A stretch of DNA of 64,000 nt from Diaporthe sp. PMI_573 (taxonomy: Eukaryota; Ascomycota; Sordariomycetes; Diaporthales; Diaporthaceae). The position numbers and the translations under genes are program-made. Below the pieces are notes generated by a model. It worked only from the letters and a program-made list of their open reading frames with translations. It was not told the DNA's origin and searched no databases. Below, piece after piece: positions 22,330 to 34,176 of this stretch. The stretch lies in NCBI GenBank assembly GCA_021399435.1, contig JAJTUP010000001.1, positions 1,054,001 to 1,118,000 of the forward strand, written 5' to 3'. The number at the start of each line of letters is the position of its first letter. Positions within the stretch are counted from its first letter, which is position 1.

Positions 22330-24090
22330 ATGAATTCGTTCTTGGACAATATCTCATCGAGACGGACAGGGAGAGATCCACCGCCTCTCCCACTCTCCAT
22401 ACAGCCAAAAGACCTGGGGCTTGGCCTGTTGGCGCAGTCGCCGGATCCAAGTCTTTCCTCGACCTCATCCACAAGAAACAGCATGGGGGAGCCAACGTCG
22501 GCCAAACATCACGGCCTAGGCATTCTAGACAGCAAAGACTGGGATGAGATCAAGCATCTAGACTGGGACGAGAAGCAGTCATGGAAATCATCAATAGCCG
22601 AGTGGAAACCAGCATCACCGAGAATGCTGCATTCCCCCAAGGCAAGCTGGGCGCTCAAGCGGTTAAAAGCTGTCCTTTGGCCCAAGGCCAAGTCGACTGG
22701 CCAAGCCGAGGTGCTGCGCAAAACAGCCTACCTTGATGGCCTCAGAGGCTTCGCCGCCTTTTTGGTATACTGGCAACACCATGAGCTCTGGGCTCATACC
22801 CCTCAAGAAAATCACATTTTTGAGAACGCATTCGGCTTTGAGGGCCATCATCGCTTCGCAAGCTTTCATGGGATACGCCTGTTTTTCAATGGCGGCCACT
22901 TCGCCGTCGCCAACTTCTTCATCATCTCAGGCTACGTCCTCTCTGTCAAGCCTCTGACCCTGATCCAGGCTGGTGACCAGGCCAAGCTCGCCGACAACCT
23001 GGGCTCTGCCTTGTTCAGGAGGTGGATGCGTCTTTACATACCCCTCATCTGCACGACCTTCCTTTACATGCTCACATGGCATGCTTTCGGCGGCCTCTGG
23101 ATCCATGGAGCCAAGAAGCAGAGCAACATGCGGGATGAGATGTGGTGGTGGTACGCAGAGCTCAAGAACTTCAGCTTCATCTTCAACATGGGCGGCGAGC
23201 CGTGGTTCACGTACAATTTCCACCTCTGGAGCATACCGGTCGAGATGAAGGGGTCGATAGCGATCTACACAACTCTGCTCGCCCTGTCCCGGGCGACGAC
23301 AAAGGCCAGGCTTTGGTGCACCGCCGGCCTCATGTTCTACTTCATGTACATCTGCGACGGATGGTACTGCAGCCTGTTCATGATGGGAATGTTCCTCGCA
23401 GACCTCGATCTCCTCTCGGCAAAGGGCCAGCTCCCGAGGTTCCTGGCCAGGCTGGCCCCCTTGAAGGAGTTTATCTACTACCATCTCCTAATCGTCGCGC
23501 TCTACCTCGGCGGTATACCTTCGCAGACGACAGACGTTGCGCTGCTACGGAAGAACCGGGGTTGGTACTATCTCTCCTTCCTCAAGCCTCAGGCCGCCTT
23601 CGACTACAAGTGGTTCTACCTCTTCTTCGCCGCCGCATTCCTTATCTCGGCCGTGCCGCGGCTGCCCTGGCTGAAGCGCTTCTTCGAGACACGCTTTTGT
23701 CAGTACCTGGGACGGGTGTCGTACTCGCTCTACCTCGTCCATGGGCCCGTCCTGTGGACGCTGGGCGACAGGATTTACAGCGCTGTTGGCTGGGCTGGGG
23801 CCAACGGCGTAGAGCAGGCTCAGAATATCCCACAGTGGGTCAACAGGTTCCCGCTGCCCAAGGTGGGGCCCATGGGGCTGGAGGTAGCGTTCCTGCTGCC
23901 CCACCTGATATTGTTGCCGGTTACGTTCTGGTGCGCGGAGATGGTCACGAGGTTTATCGACGAACCGGCAGTCAAGTTCGCGCAGGCGTTCTACAAAAAG
24001 ACACTAGGCCCAGCAGACGCGAGCGCACCTGGGCCGGAGACGAGAGCCACACCGGGCCTGCCGCCTAAAACGCCAAAGTTGGAAGCTTGA
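22330..24090 (+). CDS. Acyltransferase-3 family membrane protein, 586 aa
   Basis: Integral membrane O-acyltransferase of the OafA/NolL type (acyltransferase_3), which moves acyl groups from acyl-CoA onto sugars or other hydroxyls. Single exon, ATG 22330; a second ATG in frame about 50 residues in could be used. An N-terminal cytoplasmic region of about 130 residues precedes the family signature YLDGLRGFAAFLVYWQHHE, which carries the conserved His. Next come the second family block (RLFFNGGHFAVANFFIISGY) and the RRWMRLYIPLI block. About eight further hydrophobic helices follow, including WFYLFFAAAFLISAVPRLPW, and then the closing LGRVSYSLYLVHGPVLW block. Length and order fit fungal members. 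The acceptor substrate is unknown. Confidence 0.85.
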   Translation: MNSFLDNISSRRTGRDPPPLPLSIQPKDLGLGLLAQSPDPSLSSTSSTRNSMGEPTSAKHHGLGILDSKDWDEIKHLDWDEKQSWKSSIAEWKPASPRMLHSPKASWALKRLKAVLWPKAKSTGQAEVLRKTAYLDGLRGFAAFLVYWQHHELWAHTPQENHIFENAFGFEGHHRFASFHGIRLFFNGGHFAVANFFIISGYVLSVKPLTLIQAGDQAKLADNLGSALFRRWMRLYIPLICTTFLYMLTWHAFGGLWIHGAKKQSNMRDEMWWWYAELKNFSFIFNMGGEPWFTYNFHLWSIPVEMKGSIAIYTTLLALSRATTKARLWCTAGLMFYFMYICDGWYCSLFMMGMFLADLDLLSAKGQLPRFLARLAPLKEFIYYHLLIVALYLGGIPSQTTDVALLRKNRGWYYLSFLKPQAAFDYKWFYLFFAAAFLISAVPRLPWLKRFFETRFCQYLGRVSYSLYLVHGPVLWTLGDRIYSAVGWAGANGVEQAQNIPQWVNRFPLPKVGPMGLEVAFLLPHLILLPVTFWCAEMVTRFIDEPAVKFAQAFYKKTLGPADASAPGPETRATPGLPPKTPKLEA

Positions 24091-26111
24091 TTATAGAGGC
24101 GAAGCCCGCTGTGTCATGCCTCAGAGATGTACCTATACACTTGCAACTAGATCTGAACAAAATACAGTTTGTTGGTCAAGACAACCGGTCAGTCATGCCA
24201 TGAATAGCAACCGTCATCCCGTTGCCTCGAGGCAGGAAGTGTAGGACAGGGCAGAATCTTGACACTCCTTAAAATGGAAATGGGTTGCGAGGCTTGTTTA
24301 GGCTCGCACAACCGAGTCGAACACAACCTATGTGCGCACTAATCCAACACCAAGATGGTTCGTGGTGCGCAGAAACAGGCGAAGCTCACGGTTCGTGACG
24401 CACATCTCGTTTCATCCGAAAACCCAATCGAGCCTTGAGAGGTTCCATCTGCAACTCAGAATTGTTCCCGGCAAGGCGCCCTTGAAACTCTAGAATACTA
24501 CTGTCCGCGCGCCGTTATCAACAGCCATTCTCCGTGCTCCGTCGAAAAATGATGGCAGTGATGAGTATCTCCAGGGCAGATTAGAGAATCGCATCGCGCA
24601 ATCTCGATATTCCAGGCGACCAATGAAGGCAGCTGGACCGCTGGGGAATGACGTGCCCACCTTCCCCAGCTCCGGGGCTTTTTCCCACCTGGAAAACCTG
24701 GGGTTGGACAAGGGACAATGCCATTCAGCACGGACAATGTTTCCGCTATTGGGCTAGATGCGTCGCTCGGCAGGGGTGCCTGTGGACCCATGCCCATGCT
24801 CATCCCGGGCCCTGTCGGGGTCCAAGGTACCCGAGCAAGTCACCGCGGCCCACTGAAAATGTCAATCTTCTTCCTTCTTCCTTCGAGCTCCGAGTGTGAG
24901 CAATATCTTGCCCCCCACATGGGCGCTGATCCGAGTACTAGCACTGAAGCTTCTTCGTGCTCGTCCTCGCCTCGGCAGCGCTGCCCCTCCTCTCACCTAC
25001 GAGTGCAGTAGCGCTCCCAGCCACGCCCGTCGTCTGTCACTCAGCCACTCGGTCACTTGGTCCACACACACTCATTCCCCGCTCCCGGGGAGGTGGTTCC
25101 TCCACGGAGAGGTGTGACGAGGGACAGGTACATGTACATGCAGAGGGAGGGCGGTGACCAGTGGCCTGGAGGAGCGGGTGGTGATCCCCTCGTGGTGTGT
25201 TGCACTCGCAACAGCGGCCGCGTGGGTGGGCAGCACTTGGCACCAGCCGCGGCCCCCGAGGCGGAGAAATGGGAAGTGGGTGGCAGGCGGACGACATGTG
25301 AAAAAGGCCAGCCACAGAATTGGGCAGAATGGCCAAGGTGAGGGTCAAGCGAAAGCTTCCGCCGGCGCTGCCCTCTTGTTTTCCCTTTGCCCGCCAAAAG
25401 TAGAGAAGCAAGAAAGAGACGCAGTGGAACATGGCCCCCCAACACTGGCTCTTGCTCACGGACACACGTCCGGCGTGTGGGAAGATCATGCCGCTGGCCT
25501 GTCTGGGGCTCCCCATAGGCTCTGGGGCAAAGCTTGGCACCGGCACTTATCGACCTTGACATTACCACATTGACGGTCATACTTTTTCGGGGTTTTTCTA
25601 ATTGTGATATTCCCAAGACCCGGTGTTTTAATGCGCACTACCATGGCAGCCCAGGCTGTCAATGTCAACCAATGGGCCGGATGGACTTCTGTGACTGGCT
25701 AAATCATGCGATGAACAAGCGAGCAATGACGTCTCGGACAAAAAGAGAGCTGTCATCTGCTTGCCAGAATTATTAGACTGTGGCACGAGTGAATTGGCTT
25801 CGTGTGTCGAGTAATGGCAATGGCGCGTGCCCTTTGGTTTCGCGGTGTTTCAAGATCCCATCGAGCTTTGTCTCCCGGGCGCCGACCACTGTTTGCCCTT
25901 GATCAGACTTCAGATCATCAAAAACAAGTCTTCCAGGCATTTCCCTTCCGTGTTATCCCAGAGCTGTGAATCAGCCCTACCTAGACCTACGCCCACCCTT
26001 TTTCCTTTTCTCACCACACGCGACCGATTCAGACGGAGAGCGGAGACATTCGATTACTCGCTGCAGGAAGCAGCAGGCAGGAACCACGAACAAGCCGCAG
26101 CAACAGATAGG
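24091..26111. other. Intergenic and long leader region
   Basis: About 2 kb. Several overlapping frames at 24900-25620 lack domain signatures. From about 25827 the frame leading into the next gene is open but begins with GTG, so it is read as leader. No repeats or RNA genes seen. Confidence 0.45.
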
Positions 26112-27827
26112 ATGTTGGTCAGGGACTTGAGGCGCTTCTCGCTCGTACTCGGCTCAGCGATCCTGCTGGTGCTGCTTTGCGTTAGGCTCGTCGGGCCCGC
26201 GGGCACGGAGACTTTGCTAGGCCTGCAGGTGGGTGACTGGTCCGGCGGCTCGCCGACATCACCGCATGGGCCCTCGTACACGCCGCCCTTGGCGGTGGCA
26301 TCACCCTCCACACCTGGGGCCGCCCCGGCCCTGCAGCAGAGCACACTGACCGACAGCTCAAAGGACGACGAGGCCCCGCTGCTGTCATCACCGCCCACGC
26401 CGCAGCCGCAGCCACAGCTACCGCCCTCGCTGCCGACGAGGCCGTCCGGGTCCAGGTTCATCGGCCCCAATGGCGAGATCATGGGCTTCCAGCCCCCGGC
26501 CGAGGTCAGGCCCGGGGGATCGGGGGTACTGCACACCGAGATATTCTCCGTGTCGACCCGGGACAGGCAGTACTTCCCCATCAGGATGGGCAGCGCAAAG
26601 GTCCTCAACCCGAACATCATCCCGCACCCGCGGCTCGAGGCCGCGTGGATCGTCGTGGCGCAGAAGATGGGGGACCGCGATGACGACCAGATGGACCAGG
26701 GGCAGCAGCCGGGGCTGGAGGTCGAGCCCTCGCTCGAGCTGGTCTGCACCGCCATGTTCATCGACGACGCGCTGACGTGCATCGGCGCCGATGGCAGGGG
26801 GTTCGGGGAGCCGACTACGCTGCCTGTCCAGCCGACCACCGGCGACGTGACAAAGTGCACGGGCGAGCTCGAGTTCTTCAACCTCAACATCGGCCCCCAC
26901 GACGCGAGGGTGTTTTACGGCCCTCGCGACCCCTACACCATCTACGGCTCCAACTCAAACTTCAACTGCTTCGGCCAGTGGATCCGGGACTTCCGCGGCC
27001 TCGTCCTGGACTGGGGCGGGAGCAGCCTCAGCATCGACGACGGGCCGTCGGCGGAAGGGGTTGGCGGAGGCGGGGCCACGGGGTCTGGGTCTGGGTCCGG
27101 CTCCTTCGCGCACGAGTTCGCCTCCCCCGGCGGCACGGAGCTGCAGCGGCCCCCTCCCATCGGCGCCGTCGAGAAGAACTGGTTCCTCTTCTGGGACTCG
27201 GACAACGTGCACTACGTGCACTACGACATCACCCCACGCCGTGCGTTCGCGCGGCTCAGCGGCGACGGGTCCGTGGGCGAGGACCTGGGCCAGCACACGG
27301 CGGGCCGCGACGCCTCCTGCCTGGCGCGGTACCTCCCGGACACCTCCGCGTCCGCGGGCCAGCACGGCCCGGCGTTCCACGAGAGCCTGCACCAGGCGAC
27401 AAACTCGCTGTCGGTGACGCTGTGCCGGCGGACGGACCCGGGCTGCGTGGCGGACGACAGCAATACCTTTATCTTTGCGGTGGTGCACCACAAGGTCTAC
27501 AGGGACTTTCACTCCGTGTATGAGCCTTATGTCGTCGTCTTCCGGCAACGGGCGCCGTTTGAGATGTTCGCCGTCAGCTCGCGGCCGCTGTGGGTCTCGG
27601 GGCGGCAGACCGTCCGGGGCATGGGGGGCAGGGCGGACACGACTGAGATGTTTTATATCACTAGCATTGCGTGGAAGACCCAGGGGCTTAAATATCATGG
27701 GTATGTGGATGATGTGATGTTCCTTGCGTTTGGGATCGAGGACGAGAGGGCTGCTGGGATTGACGTGCAGGCTGGGAGTCTGTTAGCTAACTTAGGACTT
27801 TGTGATGATGGGGAGGGGTTTGTTTGA
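26112..27827 (+). CDS. Probable beta-1,2-mannosyltransferase (BMT/GT91-like, DUF3589), 571 aa
   Basis: Type II membrane protein. The ATG at 26112 gives a short basic cytoplasmic tail and an anchor at about residues 9-27 (FSLVLGSAILLVLLCVRLV), then a Pro/Ser-rich stem. The luminal domain has the blocks I associate with the fungal BMT family: IYGSNSNFNCFGQWIRD, KNWFLFWDSDNVHYVHYDI, HQATNSLSVTLCRRTDP, FHSVYEPYVVVFRQRAPFEM and YHGYVDDVMFLAFGIEDE. In Candida, BMT proteins add beta-1,2-linked mannose to cell-wall mannan and phosphopeptidomannan. A Gly/Ser-rich insertion (GGGGATGSGSGSGS) breaks the middle of the domain. The length agrees with the family (about 540-720 aa). Assignment is from remembered motifs and should be checked with a profile. 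Confidence 0.6.
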   Translation: MLVRDLRRFSLVLGSAILLVLLCVRLVGPAGTETLLGLQVGDWSGGSPTSPHGPSYTPPLAVASPSTPGAAPALQQSTLTDSSKDDEAPLLSSPPTPQPQPQLPPSLPTRPSGSRFIGPNGEIMGFQPPAEVRPGGSGVLHTEIFSVSTRDRQYFPIRMGSAKVLNPNIIPHPRLEAAWIVVAQKMGDRDDDQMDQGQQPGLEVEPSLELVCTAMFIDDALTCIGADGRGFGEPTTLPVQPTTGDVTKCTGELEFFNLNIGPHDARVFYGPRDPYTIYGSNSNFNCFGQWIRDFRGLVLDWGGSSLSIDDGPSAEGVGGGGATGSGSGSGSFAHEFASPGGTELQRPPPIGAVEKNWFLFWDSDNVHYVHYDITPRRAFARLSGDGSVGEDLGQHTAGRDASCLARYLPDTSASAGQHGPAFHESLHQATNSLSVTLCRRTDPGCVADDSNTFIFAVVHHKVYRDFHSVYEPYVVVFRQRAPFEMFAVSSRPLWVSGRQTVRGMGGRADTTEMFYITSIAWKTQGLKYHGYVDDVMFLAFGIEDERAAGIDVQAGSLLANLGLCDDGEGFV

Positions 27828-29430
27828 TTGGCATTATGGGTTGGGGTTTGTGTTGTCGAGTTGGGTGTGCTGGTTGGCCTCTCGTCAAAAGGTTGTGTTT
27901 CATCCATTCATTGGGGTGTCTGATAGCATGGCGTTCAGGCAACGGAGTTAGAAATAGTAGGCCCGCATGCCTTCACTCTACTTTTCCGGGTTACGAGAAA
28001 AGAGATAAAATATTTAATCAGATTATCTACTTACACCACATTTTTCGATTACAAGCGGCAATTGTGTATGACTACTTGTGATGTGCTCCCTGGGCCTGGC
28101 ACCCACTCTTATGAATCACGGGGGGAACACCGCCTTGACGACCTTCTCCGGCTCTCCAGGGGTTGGATCATTGCCGACCTCATCAGCGGCCAGTCTCTCA
28201 TGGGGGGAGAGAGACTTGCCATCCAAAGTGCATACTTCTCAATTGGCATGATGAGCTTACCTAGAGCGAGCCCGCCTGACAGTCCTCCCATGTGAGTTGA
28301 CCAGCAGCTACATATGTGATTAAATACGTCACACATGGAAACCGAAAGAAGAACATTTGCTAACATATACACCTTTCAGGACGTGAAGGCAATTCTGCCA
28401 AGTCTAGCTGTTGCTGGATCCTGAAGAAAGCCCAATACATCCCACTGGTATTACAGGTTGGAGGATATATGATGGAGACAATAGTGCTCCATATCAGAAC
28501 AGTTTCAAGAGAAAGTTTCAAAGTGTGAAAGGTATTGCGAATTACTCCCTGACTCCCCACGCTTGATAGATCGCACCTATTGAGATTTCTTTTACGCATA
28601 GTACTACTTACCATTAAGGGTCGTATTCTCCTCTGGACGTTTTTTTGGATCGCGGTGAGGTGCGAGTGTGCATGCATTTCACAGAGCAAAGATGGAAATG
28701 ATAGGCATGCTGCTTTAGCCGAAGCAGCAACACGACCTAACCAGCCAACGAAACACTGAATCGCATCCCGAAAGCCTGCAGCTTATGTGAGATTCTTCGC
28801 TCCAAACAGCTAGCATCGCTGGGCTCCACCCTACGGCAAGAAAATAGAGCAAAACAAAACCTTTGGATCAAATGTCTTGCCTTTACCTCTTCACTCGGCA
28901 CGGTCGATCCTTACAGGATATGCCGTAAGCTTAGCAATTTATTGCACAGATGCCTGCTCCCCTTGACATCATTCAAGGAAGCGACTGCAGACCCTATATG
29001 TGATTACTGAGAGTGGACAGCGGCCTCATGCAGGCGCATGCAGGCTTCTTGTATATGGTGAGGTACACCAATGGGATGGACTCTAGAGGCTTGGCTTGGG
29101 GTCTTTTGGGGACGAAAGCCGGTCGTACCGCAGGTCCTAGCATTATGTTGGGCAAAGTTGTTTTCGGTGGGGCAAAGGCGATAAGTAGCTTATTGCACTG
29201 GAGCAGACCTGTAAATCGATTGTGGAGAATGACTTACGTCTCTCCATCTTCGTGAAGTATGCTTGGACGTTCTTTCCCTGTCCATCAACCATTGGCAGAA
29301 GCTGTCCGAAACATCACACAAATCTTGTCCCATCGACAATTCTTCACTTTCTCCCTGTACCTTTCTTAATCTTACCTTTCCTTGCACCCCTCTCTCACAC
29401 GTGGCAGGAGTCGGGTCAATCTCGGTAGCC
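27828..29430. other. Intergenic, nothing recognised
   Basis: 1.6 kb with only short frames (28062-28295 +, 28360-28689 -). It holds the 3' flank of the BMT-like gene and the promoter of the FAD oxidase gene. The last 120 bp are C/T-rich leader. Confidence 0.5.
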
Positions 29431-31272
29431 ATGAAGTTCACCACAACCCTGGCCGTGCTCCTTCCAGCGGCATTGAGCATGGACACGAAAAGCGCCCGGA
29501 GCCCAGAAGACTCTTGCGTCTGTTTCACAACCCTTCCAAATTTCTTTTCGCTCATGGTAACGAGATTGAATATTCTGACAACTGGAGTAGTGTTTCGCTC
29601 TCGCCAATGACCCAGAGCTTGAAAGTAAGGTGCTCATGCCTGATACGGAGACATATGACAAGCGTCTGCAGTCTTACTACTCCTCCAACGCGGCGCAAGC
29701 CGCCTGGTGTATGGTACTGCCGAAGACCACGTTAGATGTGACACGCATTGCCCAAATTATCTCCGAGCATCAGTGCCCATTCGGTATGCGGAGTGGCGCG
29801 CACTCAGCATTCAAGGGCTCCAACGGTGTTAAGGATGGTATCACAGTTGACTTTGGTAGGCAGCCCAGTCCTATATTTGATCAATTATCGTTTTAACTAA
29901 TACTGTTTCTAGGTTATATGAACACGACGACTTTCAACAACGTCACCAATACCGCTTCCATAGGTCCTGGTTCTACTTGGGGAGCGGTCTACACGACGCT
30001 CCAAGATAACTGGAATGTGACCACTATCGGTGGTCGGGCGTCAGTAGTCGGCGTGGGAGGATTCCTGACTGGCGGTGGGGTAAGCATGCTCGCTGCTGAT
30101 GCTCCGTTGTGCTACTGGAATATGTTGCTGACGATGGTCGCGACAGTACTCTTTCCATACCAATGCATATGGCTTCGCATGCGATACTGTGACCAATTTC
30201 GAGATCGTCCTCGCAAATGGCACCGTGGTCAATGCCAACTCGACTTCAAACCCCGACCTTTTCAAAGCTCAGAAGGGTGGTTCCGGCAACTTAGGGTTTG
30301 TCACCAGAATCGATCAAAGTGAGTCCGTGTGCCATTCTGAATGACATGTGGAGACCTTGGGACTCATACCCTCACAGAGGTTATCAATTCGGCGGACATG
30401 TGGGGAGGTCTCACTCTGTACAGCCGTGCGGAAAGAGACGAACTCTTCAGAGCCTACATCAACTTCAGCGATAACATGGATCAGGATCGTGCAAGCCAGA
30501 ATATCGTGGGAATGTCTTGGGGACCTCATAGGGGTTACGGTTATCGGGCAATCTTGACAAACATCGACGCTATCGACGATGCTCCAGCCTTCGCTGAGTA
30601 CAAGATCATACGAAATACAAGCAGCACATCTCGCGTCGCACCCGTCGCTGAAATAGTGCCTGAGTTTACTGGTCCCACACCACTCGGCTTATAGTAAGTA
30701 TGACAATATTGGGGCTGAAATTTGTTAACCGCTAACATCATAATTACAGCGCCAACTGGTTCACCGGGCAATTTCAAAATGACTTGCATGTGATGGCCTT
30801 CATAGCGGACAGATTCGAAATATACGGCGAGAAATGGGACAAGATAGCACAAGAGATAGGACAAGGAACGGGACAAAACATCACCTACGACATCCTGGTA
30901 CAGTTCCAGCCCTTCACGCAATCCATGGTCAAGCATAGCCAAACGAGCGGAGGCAACCTGCTGGGGCTCGAGGACGTCGTGGCTGATGGACCGACAACTA
31001 ACTGGCTCATCGTTCTGTCATGTGGGACACCCGAATTGCAGGACAGGTTCCTCCCACTCGCGCTGGACCTCCGAAAGGAAATCGATGCCTACGCCAAGGA
31101 AGTCGGGGTATACAAGGACTGGAGGTACCTCAATTATGCTTGGGGTGATCAAGACCCGATCGCGTGGTACGGCGAGAAGAATGTAGCATTCCTCAAGGAT
31201 GTTGCCGAAAGGGTAGATCCTGATGGGGTCTTCCAGAAGCTGAGGGCTACGGGGTTCAAGATTCCAGTTTGA
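29431..31272 (+). CDS. Secreted FAD-linked oxidoreductase (BBE-like), 509 aa
   Basis: Flavin-dependent oxidase of the berberine-bridge/VAO type, common in fungal secondary metabolism. Six exons join in phase: 29431-29517, 29591-29855, 29913-30079, 30147-30318, 30378-30693 and 30750-31272. The first intron uses a GTCTGT donor; the others are canonical. A signal peptide ([16 protein letters not shown]) precedes a CC-x-ALA motif formed across the first junction. The FAD-binding PCMH domain shows [15 protein letters not shown] with the likely FAD-linking His100. It continues with [16 protein letters not shown] and [15 protein letters not shown], then [13 protein letters not shown]. The C-terminal BBE motif is [18 protein letters not shown]. 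Only a single His link is evident, with no cysteine for bicovalent attachment. It lies tail to tail with the Zn2Cys6 gene. Confidence 0.85.
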
Positions 31273-31562
31273 TGTGAAGGCAATGCCGTTGGTTCCAAAG
31301 TTTGGTGGACCCGGAGATGCTAGATAATTACCAGTGTCTAGGATCTGGTCTTATTATGAATCAATCTTTTCTGTCGGAAGGTGCGGCTTCCTCATGCGAA
31401 ACCATGAACCAGGAAAGCCATAAAAAATGGTGACCATCTTCGTCGGTCTCTGCTGGGACCAACAAGGCGTAACAATTCAAAACTCAGCAACTGGTGCTAC
31501 ATTGGATAGGTTTCATCTGAGAATTCCAGTTCTAACTTTTCTAGCTCCTCGTTGGGATCAAT

Positions 31563-33599
31563 TTATGACAAATAAGCCAGGGCATCTGGACATTCAACCC
31601 ACGGATCAGTGACCAATGTATCAAACTGGGTATCTACTATCAATTCGAATCCCTCGCAGTCAAAATTTCCCTCCTGTAACACGAGGTGACTCGGTGCTTC
31701 AGCAGATTGCCCAACCGTTGGCGTACAACTGTTAACTTCTGCACTGCCAATTATCTTGTCGTCTCCAAGACTCAAATGCATCATAGGTTCCATTATATCC
31801 TCTGCGTCTGGGCCAATATTCAGAGTGCACGCCCTGAGGTACCACATGTAAACTTCGGAGAAGATGCAGTGGAAGACAGTAGGGACTGGCAATCGTCCTT
31901 CTGGCTGATACTTGACCGATTCGAGCTTGTAAATGACCTGGTGGATGGCGCTGGCTGGGTCCAGGGAGGGATCGTAGTATATTTCACCAGAGCCAATAGA
32001 AGAACTCACAGACGAAATAGATTTGATCAAGACGATCAAGGCATACGCCACTCTCGTGTAGGTAATAACTGGCATGAACCGAAGGGTTTCGACCGGCAGG
32101 CCGAGGAATGTGCGTATCAGAGCCTGTGACGACAGAATACATGGCATGGGCGAGTTGGCAGCCTGCCTTCCGACTTCGGCTCGATTCTGCGGCCACAGGG
32201 GCAAAGGGCGTAGCGAATATGGAGGCCTGAAGTCTGAGACTTTGTGTCCATCGTAGAGGGCGGGCTCGTGGAGCATAATACGGATAGTCCGGTAGTGCAT
32301 CTCCAATGTTGCTGCTGGCATGATTAGTCGAGTCCATCATTCTAGATTAGCCAAGGTGTTCACGTACAGTTGATGATTCGTGTTGGCATTGAATGCCTCC
32401 ATGTCTCCAAATTCTCCAAGCAGGTTTTGAATATAAACCGAGTCCTGGCGTCCGAGACGTCGGCTGGCCACTCTTTGTCGGCAGAAACAGCTGAAAGGCT
32501 TTCTTCAGCAATTCTGTGTACCTTGACCCATTGAACGAGCCTGAGATCATTCACGTGCACGCCTGGTGAAGCCTCCAGGGCTCTGACACAGTCTTCAACC
32601 CAAGGACCGTAAGGGAGGCTTGTTGGTCGTCGATAAGACATCGCCATGCTGTGATGGTCATCAGCTTGGGTACATCTTCATGCCACCAAAACTATCTCCA
32701 AAAAGAATTGCCTACCTGGAGCAGAGGAAATAAGTTGCCAAGAAAGTCCTGCACATCTCAACCAGCTCAAGTGAGGGCTGCGAGGTCTCGCTCGCGGTGG
32801 GGATTACGTAGCGCCAGTCATTCGAGGATCGCAAATCGATCACCATCGTCGCAGCCATGTGAGCGTACTGGCTGAATTTGAGCTCCCCAAACGTGCTCGG
32901 GGGTAGGTGCCAAGTCGACACGACTAAGAGTGCTTGGATGAGATCCAAGGACTTCTCCCCGGCCACCACGATCCTTTCCGCTAGGAACTGAGCAGTCTCA
33001 CGGAACATCATCGCCGAGATGTCTGGCTGAGCGCTAATGCTGGCGGCAGTGAGCATCGCTCTGAAGAGAGCTGGCCGGTCACTTCGAGTGGACAACCGTG
33101 TCTCAGAGGTTGGGAGAGACACAAGAGGATAGAGCGGCGCCAGATCGTCGGTGAAGGTCCGACACAACCTTTCAGCCAGCTCAGGGGTCACGATTCCGTC
33201 TGTGACAGGATCGCCAGATGATGCGTCTGAAGCCTCGGCGGAACTCCTCTCTGGAGTTATTTCGCTGGGTGCCAAAAGAGGGGACGCCGTCACTCCATCT
33301 GGTGGACTTGGAAGCCCCAAGCCGGATTCCACGGCGGCTTGGACTGCCTCTAACCGGGCCTCAAGGTCTCGGATCTTGTCTTCATTCCTTCGACGCGTCT
33401 TTTTGCGAGCTGAAGGAGGAAAGACGCAATTCAGCGAGAGCTTCCAACACCTTGTGCACGCATCAGTATTGCCGGCATCCAGTTCCTGCGCAAGCGGCGT
33501 GCACTTGATTTTGCGTTGCCGGCAAGCCGTGCAGGTGCGGTTCAATCGGATGCGTGACTCGGCCGGAGCGGTGCCGGGACATATTATAGTTGCGCTCAT
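31563..33599 (-). CDS. Zn2Cys6 transcription factor with fungal-specific TF domain, 638 aa
   Basis: Three exons: 33599-32716, 32648-32368 and 32314-31563. Introns are 32649-32715 (GTAGGC...CAG) and 32315-32367 (GTACGT, CTAAT branch, CAG), and all phases close. The zinc cluster has cysteines at 23, 26, 33, 48, 51 and 58 (CTACRQRKIKC...CTRCWKLSLNC), with a longer than usual 14-residue loop. A basic linker (RKKTRRRNEDK) and coiled coil (IRDLEARLEAVQAAVE) give dimerisation. The fungal-specific regulatory domain runs from about 140 onward. Its position between an FAD oxidase and an MBL-fold gene, diverging from the latter, suggests a pathway-specific regulator; this is inference. Confidence 0.9.
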
Positions 33600-34176
33600 A
33601 TTGGGTTCCTGTCCCCTGGGCTAGGTTCGTAAATCTTGGGCTTTCGCAGGCGGCGGGACTGGTGGATGCCCTGGTGGTCATGTCGAGGTGGACAGCGGCG
33701 TACGGTTGACTTCGTCACACGGAAGTGGACCGCGGTTCTTTATTCAAGACCGCGATGGTGGCTAAGTAAATTAGAGCTTACATGCAAAAAGCTCCTCCAA
33801 CATTGTGCGGTTATGGAATCCGGCAGCATTGCGGCTGAGCGAGCTGTGCGCGTCAGCACGGTTAGTCCTCATTCGGTCAAGCTCGCGGAAGTTGCACGAC
33901 AACACCGGGATTCGATTCACCCATTTTGCTGTTGCTATGACCGCCTTACTTGCATACCAAGTAGATGCTACATTGCTGTGTATCAAGGCGGAATGCGGCA
34001 GTTTGTGATGTCCGCTGCTCAAGGTGTTAATTTCAACATATATCTAGACCCAGTCCGACCGCAATGCCCTCAATGTCACCTGGATTGCAGATAGAGTCTT
34101 GGTGTAACTTCTTGTTAATTCATCTGTCCACATTCTTCGACCGAACACTGAAATTTCACGCATTTTACGACACACC
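33600..34176. promoter_or_regulatory. 577-bp bidirectional promoter (Zn2Cys6 gene / MBL gene)
   Basis: The regulator (leftward) and the MBL-fold gene (rightward) start at its two ends. It holds CGG/CCG elements of the kind bound by zinc-cluster dimers, including the perfect palindrome ACCGCGGT at 33729-33736 and a nearby ACCGCG at about 33749. Autoregulation is possible but unproven. Confidence 0.5.

Noticed and set aside
24900..25616. Overlapping frames on both strands upstream of the BMT-like gene
   Set aside because: High-GC shadow frames without family content.
26418..27698. Long antisense frames over the BMT-like gene
   Set aside because: Arg/Ala/Gly-rich antisense shadows of a high-GC coding sequence with no domain.
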